Positions 1 to 5,053 of a DNA stretch of 5,053 bases are shown here, piece by piece. How positions within the stretch are numbered: position 1 is the stretch's first letter; every line of letters starts with the position of its first letter. Source of the stretch: Candidatus Rifleibacteriota bacterium. GTDB taxonomy: Bacteria > Muiribacteriota > Ozemobacteria > Ozemobacterales > Ozemobacteraceae. The position numbers were made by a program, and so were the translations under genes. The notes under the pieces were generated by a model. It searched no databases. It worked only from the letters and a program-made list of their open reading frames with translations, and was not told where the DNA came from. The stretch is taken from assembly GCA_028691595.1 (NCBI GenBank), contig JAQUZA010000275.1, positions 1-5,053 of the forward strand, written 5' to 3'.

Positions 1-129
1 AAAATTCCGGCAAAAGCAGTGAGTGGCGGCAACCCGGGCGATGAAATCACCCTGATCAATCTTCAGAACAAACGTCGCATCAAAGGCGTCGTAACCGAGA
101 AAGGCACCGTTGAATATGCACAGAATTAG
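1..129 (+). CDS. flgA: Flagellar P-ring assembly chaperone FlgA, C-terminal end (partial)
   Basis: Open from the left edge in frame 1 to a TAG at 127-129, giving the last 42 residues. FlgA is the periplasmic chaperone that helps FlgI assemble into the P-ring around the flagellar rod. The visible piece has the usual FlgA/SAF-domain ending: a 'GDEITLIN' strand (residues 14-21 of the fragment), then 'NKRRIKGVV' and a final 'KGTVEY' strand. This resembles the family pattern of G-D-x-I-x-V-x-N followed by a basic K/R-x-I-x-G-x-V segment. The call rests on this short tail and on the flgH gene directly downstream, which is a standard flagellar neighbour. The coding end overlaps flgH by 14 bases, so the two are probably translationally coupled. 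The N-terminal part, signal peptide and start lie outside the window. Confidence 0.85.
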   Translation, partial: KIPAKAVSGGNPGDEITLINLQNKRRIKGVVTEKGTVEYAQN

Positions 130-709
130 AACCCTGCTGATAGCATTGCTGGTAATCACGGCCGCAGCACCTTCCGGCGCAGCATCCCTCTGGTTGTCGG
201 GCAATGATCTTTATTCAACCAAAGGTGGTCGAGAATTTTCGCCAGGCGACATCATCACCATAGTCATTTCTGAAGAGTCTAATGCCCAGTCGAAAGCGAC
301 CACCAATACCAACAAAGAGAGTTCGACCGAAATATCAACAGGGCCCAAGATTCCATTTTTTAAGGGCATTGTCGACAAGTTTATCGGAAACAACCAGTTC
401 TCAAACCAGTTTGACGGCACCGGCACCACCACCAGATCAGGCAAACTGACCGGCACTATAACCGCCAGTGTTCTCGAAGTTCTGCCCAATGGCAATCTTC
501 TTGTCGAAGGCAGTCGATCAATCATGGTCAATCGTGAAACTCAAATCATGAGAGTTCGTGGGGTAGCCAGACCAAAAGACGTAGATGCCAGCAACAGCGT
601 TAACTCAAAGCTTCTTGCCGATGCGCAGATCAAGTTCGACGGCAAGGGTGCAATTGGCCGTGCCAACCGCCAGGGTCTGATGACCAAATTTATTGATGTA
701 ATCTTTTAA
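116..709 (+). CDS. flgH: Flagellar L-ring protein FlgH
   Basis: FlgH forms the L-ring, the outer-membrane bushing of the flagellar rod. The product is 197 residues from ATG 116, somewhat shorter than the roughly 230-residue enterobacterial protein. It has a basic N-terminus, a hydrophobic core (about residues 7-18) and an Ala-rich cleavage region (about 16-23), which together look like a Sec signal peptide. Family hallmarks follow: 'SLW' at the mature N-terminus, 'GDIITIVI', an 'FDGTGTTTRSGKLTGTI' segment, 'VLPNGNLLVEGSR', and the C-terminal 'NSVNSKLLADAQIKFDGKG' region. The signal peptide has no cysteine, so the lipobox seen in many FlgH proteins is absent. A TTG at 110, in the same frame, is an alternative start. 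GAGAAAGG (97-104) lies 5 bases before TTG 110 and 11 before ATG 116. I prefer ATG because it begins directly at a normal signal peptide, but the choice is not settled. A terminator follows the stop, and flgI is not next. Confidence 0.95.
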   Translation: MHRIRTLLIALLVITAAAPSGAASLWLSGNDLYSTKGGREFSPGDIITIVISEESNAQSKATTNTNKESSTEISTGPKIPFFKGIVDKFIGNNQFSNQFDGTGTTTRSGKLTGTITASVLEVLPNGNLLVEGSRSIMVNRETQIMRVRGVARPKDVDASNSVNSKLLADAQIKFDGKGAIGRANRQGLMTKFIDVIF

Positions 710-720
710 ACCGCGCCGGA

Positions 721-763
721 CAGAGCGGGGGCACCAGAAAGTGGTGCCCCCGCTCTGCTTTTT
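721..763 (+). terminator. Rho-independent terminator after flgH
   Basis: A perfect 16-bp stem pairs 721-736 with 742-757. It is very GC-rich, with a GGGGGCACC/GGTGCCCCC core, and has a 5-base GAAAG loop. A CTTTTT tract follows at 758-763. The stem starts 11 bases after the flgH stop. The T-tract lies only on the + side, so it should stop rightward transcription and separate the flagellar unit from the carbamoyltransferase unit. A second, outer pair of arms, GCCGGA (715-720) and TCCGGC (763-768), could extend the stem across a 5-base bulge holding most of the T-tract. Confidence 0.93.
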
Positions 764-770
764 CCGGCCA

Positions 771-782
771 GCAAAATTTTGC
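771..782. repeat. 12-base perfect palindrome GCAAAATTTTGC
   Basis: This is a perfect two-fold symmetric site in the intergenic region. It lies 22 bases upstream of the proposed -35 element at 805-810. The position and symmetry would suit a dimeric regulator, but only one copy is visible and an AT-rich 12-mer can be symmetric by chance. I assign no factor to it. Confidence 0.3.
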
Positions 783-804
783 ACATGAATATGCACCATG
801 GGCA

Positions 805-834
805 TTGAAAACCCATTGATAAATCTGGTACACT
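805..834 (+). promoter_or_regulatory. Candidate sigma-70-type promoter for the carbamoyltransferase unit
   Basis: TTGAAA (805-810) is followed, after 18 bases, by TACACT (829-834). TGG sits just before it (826-828), giving an extended -10 (TGn) arrangement. The -10 matches the TATAAT consensus at 4 of 6 positions and the -35 matches TTGACA at 5 of 6. Transcription would start near 840-842, leaving a leader of about 20 bases before ATG 861. The site lies downstream of the flgH terminator, where a new promoter is needed. It also argues against an in-frame upstream ATG at 798, which would lie ahead of the predicted transcript start. Confidence 0.5.
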
Positions 835-860
835 TTGGCAAATTCAACAACTGGTGCAAA

Positions 861-2690
861 ATGTATATCCTGGGAATCTCTGCTTATTACCACGATTCAG
901 CCGCCTGCCTGATCAAAGACGGCCGAATTGTGGCGGCTGCCCAGGAAGAACGTTTCACCCGCATCAAGCATGACAGCGATTTTCCTGCCCATGCAGTGCG
1001 CTACTGTCTGGATGAAGCGAAAATCAACATCACCGATGTCAACTCAGCCGTCTTTTACGAAAAGCCCTTCATCAAATTTGAGCGCCTGCTCAAAACCTAT
1101 TTGAGCTTTGCTCCTGCCGGTCTGCAATCTTTCTTTCACGCCATACCTGTCTGGCTTAAAGAGAAGCTTTTCATGAAATCAGAAATAGCAGGCATTTTGA
1201 CAGAGCAGTTCGGCGGCATGCCCGAAAACACATTGTTTTATAGTCATCACCGTTCGCACGCGGCCTCGGCCTTTTTTGCCTCACCCTTCAACGATGCTGC
1301 TATTCTCTGTCTCGATGGCGTTGGCGAATGGGCAACAACCACTGCCTGGACCGGCAATAACAACAGTCTCAAGCAATTATGGGAAATCAGATTTCCCCAT
1401 TCGCTGGGTCTTCTTTATTCAGCATTTACCTATTATACCGGCTTTAAAGTAAACAGCGGTGAATACAAGCTGATGGGGCTTGCTCCATACGGAAAGCCGG
1501 TTTACCGGCAAACTATTCTCGACAATCTCATCGACCTGAAAACTGATGGGACCTTTCGGCTGAATATGAAGTATTTCAATTACTGCACCGGTCTTACAAT
1601 GACCAGCGCAGCATTTGACCAGCTTTTTGGCGGGCCGCCACGCCAGGCCGATGCCCCGGTCACCTCACGCGAAATGAATCTTGCCAGCTCGATTCAGGAT
1701 GTTACCGAAGAAATTATCATGCGCCTGGCCCGTAGCCTTCACCAGGAAACCGGCAAAGCCGATTTATGTCTTGCTGGCGGGGTTGCACTCAATTGCGTAG
1801 CTAACGGCCGGCTATTGCGCGAAGGGCCATTCAGATCGATCTGGATACAACCTGCGGCCGGAGATGCGGGCGGTGCCCTCGGAGCAGCCCTTGGAGTCTG
1901 GCACGAGCATTGCGGACAAAGTCGGCATTCATGTGCCGGCGACATCATGCAGGGCTGTTATCTCGGTCCGGCATTTTCTGATCAGCAGATAAAAGAGTTT
2001 CTCGATCAATTTGCGATCCCGGCAGATTACATGAGTGACAACGATCTATTCAGGGCCGCAGCATCTGACCTCGCTGACGAAAAGGTTATCGGCTGGTTTT
2101 CAGGCCGTATGGAATTCGGGCCCAGAGCTCTAGGCTCACGCAGCATCATAGGAGATGCGCGTTCGGTGAAAATGCAGAAGTTGATGAATCTCAAAATCAA
2201 GTTTCGTGAGTCATTCAGGCCATTTGCCCCATCAGTGCTGCGTGAGCGGTTGAACGATTACTTCGAGATTGATACCGACACTCCCTATATGCTGCTGACC
2301 GCTCAGGTCCAGAAGAACCGCATGCTGAACCTCACGACAGCAGAGCAGAAACTGACCGGCCTCGAGCTTTTAAATATTCCTAAGTCAGATATACCGGCGA
2401 TCACCCATGTCGACGGCTCAGCTCGCATTCAGAGCGTTCACCTGGAAACAAACCCGCGATATCATTCGCTGATAAAAGCGTTTGAGGCCCGAACCGGCTG
2501 TGGGGTAATCGTCAACACTTCGTTTAATGTCAGGGGCGAACCCATCGTCTGCAGCCCCCTCGATGCCTACAAATGCTTTATGCGCACCGAGATGGACCGC
2601 CTGGCCCTTGGAAACTATTACCTCAGCAAAGAAAACCAACCAACCGGCATTAAAGAGCGACTTGGCCTCGAAGAGTTTGCACCCGACTGA
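861..2690 (+). CDS. NodU/CmcH/TobZ-family O-carbamoyltransferase (SxtI-like)
   Basis: The 609-residue product has the usual length for this family. These enzymes activate carbamoyl phosphate with ATP to carbamoyl-adenylate, then transfer the carbamoyl group to a hydroxyl of a sugar, antibiotic or other small molecule. The N-terminal Kae1-like (ASKHA) domain opens with 'YILGISAYYHDSAACLI'. It carries an HxxxH metal motif (H129-H133 in 'HHRSH'), 'LDGVGEW' (D152), 'GGVALNC' (306-312) and 'GDAGGALG' (D335). The C-terminal YrdC-like domain has the signature 'GRMEFGPRALGSRS' (415-428) and 'NTSFNVRGEP' from N552. No key motif is missing, so the enzyme should be active. ATG 861 places the conserved 'YILGIS' strand at the very start. 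An in-frame ATG at 798 adds 21 residues unlike the family and precedes the likely promoter. There is no strong Shine-Dalgarno sequence before 861. No signal peptide is seen, so it is cytoplasmic. Three bases separate its stop from the SxtJ-like gene. The acceptor substrate is unknown. Confidence 0.95.
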   Translation: MYILGISAYYHDSAACLIKDGRIVAAAQEERFTRIKHDSDFPAHAVRYCLDEAKINITDVNSAVFYEKPFIKFERLLKTYLSFAPAGLQSFFHAIPVWLKEKLFMKSEIAGILTEQFGGMPENTLFYSHHRSHAASAFFASPFNDAAILCLDGVGEWATTTAWTGNNNSLKQLWEIRFPHSLGLLYSAFTYYTGFKVNSGEYKLMGLAPYGKPVYRQTILDNLIDLKTDGTFRLNMKYFNYCTGLTMTSAAFDQLFGGPPRQADAPVTSREMNLASSIQDVTEEIIMRLARSLHQETGKADLCLAGGVALNCVANGRLLREGPFRSIWIQPAAGDAGGALGAALGVWHEHCGQSRHSCAGDIMQGCYLGPAFSDQQIKEFLDQFAIPADYMSDNDLFRAAASDLADEKVIGWFSGRMEFGPRALGSRSIIGDARSVKMQKLMNLKIKFRESFRPFAPSVLRERLNDYFEIDTDTPYMLLTAQVQKNRMLNLTTAEQKLTGLELLNIPKSDIPAITHVDGSARIQSVHLETNPRYHSLIKAFEARTGCGVIVNTSFNVRGEPIVCSPLDAYKCFMRTEMDRLALGNYYLSKENQPTGIKERLGLEEFAPD

Positions 2691-2693
2691 AGC

Positions 2694-3098
2694 ATGAAAA
2701 ACCAGAAAAATAACATAACAACTCCAGGTGAATTGCGAAATTTTGGGCTGCTGGTCGGCATTGCCTTCGTGCTGATTTCGGCCTGGCCTCTTTTGTCCGA
2801 CCAAGCGGCAAGAGTCTGGGCCGCCACCGTGGCTCTGTTGCTGATCCTTCCTGCTCTATTCAGCCCAAAGCTTTTAAGTGCTCCTTACAAAATCTGGAAG
2901 ACTATTGGCTCAGCCCTCGGCTGGTTTAACACCCGGGTAATTCTGACCCTGCTTTATTTTGGAGCGATTCTGCCAACCGGGTTGCTGTTAAAGATCTTTG
3001 GTAGCCAGCCCTTAAAGCTTCATTTCGACAAAAACGCAGACACCTACCGCGAGATGCCCGAAAACGACCCCGAAGGCAATCTAAAAGAACAATTCTGA
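2694..3098 (+). CDS. SxtJ-family small membrane protein
   Basis: This 134-residue protein starts 3 bases after the carbamoyltransferase stop. It has three hydrophobic stretches, at about 18-35, 41-56 and 82-103. A basic segment with 'SPKLLSAPYKIW' lies between the second and third, and the acidic, hydrophilic C-terminal tail ends in 'NLKEQF'. This topology, the size and the position directly after a NodU-type carbamoyltransferase fit the SxtJ family, named after a gene of unknown function in saxitoxin clusters. No catalytic motif is visible. I infer a membrane partner or anchor for the soluble carbamoyltransferase; that role is not demonstrated. The N-terminus (MKNQKNNITTPGELRNFG) is polar with a Lys/Arg cluster and is not a signal peptide. 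The ribosome-binding site before ATG 2694 is weak (GAAG at 2690-2693), so translation probably depends on coupling to the upstream gene. Confidence 0.8.
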   Translation: MKNQKNNITTPGELRNFGLLVGIAFVLISAWPLLSDQAARVWAATVALLLILPALFSPKLLSAPYKIWKTIGSALGWFNTRVILTLLYFGAILPTGLLLKIFGSQPLKLHFDKNADTYREMPENDPEGNLKEQF

Positions 3099-3100
3099 GG
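3096..3100 (+). promoter_or_regulatory. Ribosome-binding site for the DUF5989 gene
   Basis: TGAGG overlaps the stop codon of the SxtJ-like gene (TGA at 3096-3098) and lies 5 bases before ATG 3106. This supports the start of a very short gene and implies stop-start translational coupling. Confidence 0.65.
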
Positions 3101-3105
3101 CAAAA

Positions 3106-3282
3106 ATGAACAACGAAAATGCAACTTCGAAAATGGCATCGATAAACGAGCTTTTGCGCTTCCTCTGGAAGAAAAAACAATGGTGGCTGTTTCCGATTGT
3201 CATTGCTCTGCTGGCTCTGGGGGCACTGCTGACCCTGGCTCAATCTTCGGCTCTCGGGCCCTTCATGTATACAATTTTTTAG
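3106..3282 (+). CDS. DUF5989-family single-pass membrane peptide (SxtK-like position)
   Basis: The product is a 58-residue protein from ATG 3106 to TAG 3280-3282. The N-terminal part is polar. It is followed by a helix 'INELLRFLWKKKQWW' (about 13-27), a single hydrophobic segment of about 27-45 ('WLFPIVIALLALGALLTLA'), and the ending 'QSSALGPFMYTIF'. The pattern L-R-F-L-W-K-basic-W-W, one transmembrane helix, A-Q-S-S and P-F-x-Y-T-x-F is characteristic of DUF5989 proteins, which are usually about 50 residues and encoded beside carbamoyltransferases. Function is unknown. The KKK-WW boundary suggests the N-terminus is cytoplasmic. I infer a small subunit or adaptor of a membrane-associated carbamoylation complex. 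It lies 7 bases after the SxtJ-like gene and 2 bases before the hydrolase, with a good ribosome-binding site (TGAGG). Confidence 0.85.
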   Translation: MNNENATSKMASINELLRFLWKKKQWWLFPIVIALLALGALLTLAQSSALGPFMYTIF

Positions 3283-3284
3283 GC

Positions 3285-5053
3285 ATGAACAAAGTTACCG
3301 ACCCGGCATTCAGGTATTTCCCGGTCAAAATCTTTGCCATAACAATTATCCTGCCATGCCTGTTGCTGTTATGTTTTGAGGCTCTCGCATGGCTGGCAGG
3401 AGCGGGCTATCCCTCAAGTTTATTCATCAACGAGGGAGGCCCCGACGGCAAAGTCTATTTGAGAGCCAATTACAGAGTCGGGCAGAGATTTTTTCCCGGC
3501 ACCCTCGCCAGAAAACCTCTGCCCGAAATTATGGCAGCAGAGAAGCCAGTTGGCAGAATGCGCATCTTTGTGCTTGGCGAATCAGCAGCCAGAGGCGAAC
3601 AACTTGCTGACTTTTCGTTTTCACGCATGCTAGAAGCGGCCATAAATCATGAAAAGCCGCAAAAAATAGTTGAGGTAATCAATACCGGTATCCCGGCAAT
3701 AAACAGCTGGGTCTTGCGTGAATTTGCCAGAGAGGTGGTTAATTACCAGGCCGACCTGGTAATCGTATTTGCTGGTCACAACGAATTTATCGGCCCCTAT
3801 GGGCCCGCAGGAGTTTCTGGCACGCCCCGTAGCCGAGCCGCAGTTTTAACCGGCATATGGGCATCATCTCTGCGTCTCATCCAGCTGCTTAAGGGCGACA
3901 GAATTCCTGCAGAACTTCATTCAGGCTGGCGAGGTCTTGAGATGTTTTTCAAAAACCTTATTCTGCCTGGCAGCAAGGCCATAAGACTATGCCTTGAAAA
4001 CTGGCAAGCCAATCTGAACGACATTTTCAGCGTTGTCAGAGAAGCCGGAGTTCCGGTTATCTGGTGCCGGGTACCCGTTAATCAACGCGAGTGCCCCCCA
4101 TTTGCGTCTGACGAAAGCATACTTGATGAGCAAACCAGAGCAGCTATTGCCAGCATCAGTCAGACTGTAGACAAGGGTGATTTTGCCGAAGCGATGCATA
4201 CTATTGAAAAATTAAGGGGAGACTGCGAAGAGCATGCCCTGCTCAACTATTTCGAAGGACAATCACAGCTGGCACTTGGAAAAACAATCGAAGCCGCAAA
4301 CTGCTTCAAAAAGGCACTTGCCAACGATTGCTTCAGAGTCAGAACTACCGTGCAGTTCAATGACTCGGCGGCAGAATGCGCCAGGCTGAACGGAGCCCGT
4401 GAGGCCAATATCGAGCAGACCTTCATCGAAAACAGCCAACATGGCATAATTGGCAGTGACCTGATTTATGACCACGTGCATCTGACATTTAAAGGGCACT
4501 ATCTTACCGCTGCCGCACTATTCAAGACTATTCAGGCGACAATGCCACGGGCTGCAGAACAGCTGCCGCAAAAGTTTCCAGAATTTGAAGAAATGAGCGC
4601 CATTATGGGCTTTACCAGTCAGGACGCAATAGACAACCTGGTGCATATTATTGGCAGTCTAAGCAGACCACCCTTCAGTCTTCAGGCAGGTCATAAACAG
4701 CGCTTGAAAAAACTTGAAGAAGAGCTCGGCAAAGAAAAGCAACGTCACCAGCCAGATACCTGCATAATCATGACCAGAGCAGCGATAAGCGGTCAGCAAC
4801 AACAAGACTGGGCCGCATTGCATCGCCTGGCGTTGCTTTGTCGCAACGATGCAGAACAAGCGCGAAAGAGTTTTGAGCAATCGCTTGCTCTGAACCCCTT
4901 CAACATCGATGCCATCAACAATTTCGGGCTGCTGATGTTGTCGATCGGGCAAAAGGCCGAAGCTGAGGAGTTGTTCCGGCGGGCCTTAAAGATTGCGCCT
5001 GATTTTGCCAGAGCTCATTACAACCTTGGCTTTTTTTACGCCGCAGAAAGCAG
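3285..5053 (+). CDS. Membrane-anchored SGNH/GDSL hydrolase with TPR repeats (partial, 3' end missing)
   Basis: Open from ATG 3285 to the right edge: 589 residues visible, no stop. SGNH hydrolases are serine esterases or acylhydrolases. A transmembrane or uncleaved signal segment spans about 14-36 ('VKIFAITIILPCLLLLCFEALAW'-like), so the enzyme body is probably periplasmic. All catalytic blocks are present: block I 'VLGESAARGE' with nucleophile S100, block II 'NTGIPAINSW' with G135, block III 'FAGHNEF' with N166, a later 'NQRECPPFAS' motif (from 266), and block V 'DHVH' with D396 and H399. Residues about 286-350, between blocks III and V, form a TPR-like helical insert (GDFAEAMHTIEKL ... EGQSQLALGKTIEAANCFKKAL). 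TPR units resume near the visible end (about 524-589), with 'NNFGLLMLSIGQ' followed by 'AEELFRRALKIAPDF' and a second 'AHYNLGFFYA'. The start is only 2 bases after the upstream stop, with a weak AGG. The substrate is unknown; the operon suggests removal or transfer of an acyl group on the carbamoylated product. Confidence 0.88.
   Translation, partial: MNKVTDPAFRYFPVKIFAITIILPCLLLLCFEALAWLAGAGYPSSLFINEGGPDGKVYLRANYRVGQRFFPGTLARKPLPEIMAAEKPVGRMRIFVLGESAARGEQLADFSFSRMLEAAINHEKPQKIVEVINTGIPAINSWVLREFAREVVNYQADLVIVFAGHNEFIGPYGPAGVSGTPRSRAAVLTGIWASSLRLIQLLKGDRIPAELHSGWRGLEMFFKNLILPGSKAIRLCLENWQANLNDIFSVVREAGVPVIWCRVPVNQRECPPFASDESILDEQTRAAIASISQTVDKGDFAEAMHTIEKLRGDCEEHALLNYFEGQSQLALGKTIEAANCFKKALANDCFRVRTTVQFNDSAAECARLNGAREANIEQTFIENSQHGIIGSDLIYDHVHLTFKGHYLTAAALFKTIQATMPRAAEQLPQKFPEFEEMSAIMGFTSQDAIDNLVHIIGSLSRPPFSLQAGHKQRLKKLEEELGKEKQRHQPDTCIIMTRAAISGQQQQDWAALHRLALLCRNDAEQARKSFEQSLALNPFNIDAINNFGLLMLSIGQKAEAEELFRRALKIAPDFARAHYNLGFFYAAES

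Noticed and set aside
211..531. 106-residue reverse-strand reading frame opposite flgH
   Set aside because: It lies wholly inside a well-recognised flgH and its translation shows no recognisable domain. It is an antisense shadow.
786..796. 11-base direct repeat TGAATATGCAC, also at 111-121
   Set aside because: One copy lies at the flgA/flgH overlap and the other between the operons. It is AT-rich and short, does not recur elsewhere, and is probably chance.
798..860. 21-residue N-terminal extension of the carbamoyltransferase from an upstream ATG
   Set aside because: The added residues do not resemble the family, which begins at the 'YILGIS' strand, and the best promoter (-10 at 829-834) lies within this stretch.
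2418..2804. 128-residue reverse-strand reading frame across the carbamoyltransferase/SxtJ junction
   Set aside because: It is antisense to two supported genes, including the conserved 'NTSFNVRGEP' region, with no recognisable product.
3389..3610. 73-residue forward reading frame within the hydrolase gene
   Set aside because: It is out of frame with the SGNH hydrolase, whose block I serine (S100) lies in the same stretch. Its arginine- and serine-rich translation looks non-coding.
4659..4952. 97-residue reverse-strand reading frame at the right end
   Set aside because: It lies opposite the TPR-bearing part of the hydrolase and has no family resemblance.
861..5053. Saxitoxin biosynthesis cluster
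   Set aside because: Only the carbamoylation-type genes are present. No polyketide-synthase-like sxtA, amidinotransferase, cytidine-deaminase-like or dioxygenase gene is visible, and the cassette families occur broadly outside toxin producers.

Overview
The window comes from a flagellated, two-membrane (diderm) bacterium. It carries the end of a flagellar P-ring assembly gene (flgA) and a complete L-ring gene (flgH), and these rings exist only where there is an outer membrane. Base composition looks balanced and fairly even. Nothing in the sequence fixes the phylum, and I do not name one.

Layout: (1) Positions 1-709 hold the 3' end of flgA, overlapped by flgH. (2) Positions 710-860 are a 151-base intergenic region. 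It holds a strong hairpin-plus-T-tract terminator that closes the flagellar unit, a 12-base palindrome, and a plausible extended -10 promoter for the next unit. (3) Positions 861-5053 hold four tightly packed genes on the + strand, with gaps of 3, 7 and 2 bases. They encode a NodU/CmcH/TobZ-type O-carbamoyltransferase, an SxtJ-family small membrane protein, a 58-residue DUF5989 membrane peptide, and a membrane-anchored SGNH/GDSL hydrolase with tetratricopeptide repeats. The last gene runs off the right edge. No mobile element, CRISPR array, tRNA or rRNA is visible.

The most interesting point is the second unit. Its order of carbamoyltransferase, SxtJ-like protein, tiny membrane protein and GDSL-type hydrolase matches, from memory, sxtI-sxtJ-sxtK-sxtL of cyanobacterial saxitoxin clusters. 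No toxin-core gene (sxtA, sxtG, sxtB) is visible here. The reasonable reading is a general carbamoylation cassette that toxin clusters also carry. I infer that the soluble carbamoyltransferase is recruited to the inner membrane by the two small proteins, and that the hydrolase acts on the same surface or secreted substrate, perhaps a glycan. The substrate cannot be read from this window.
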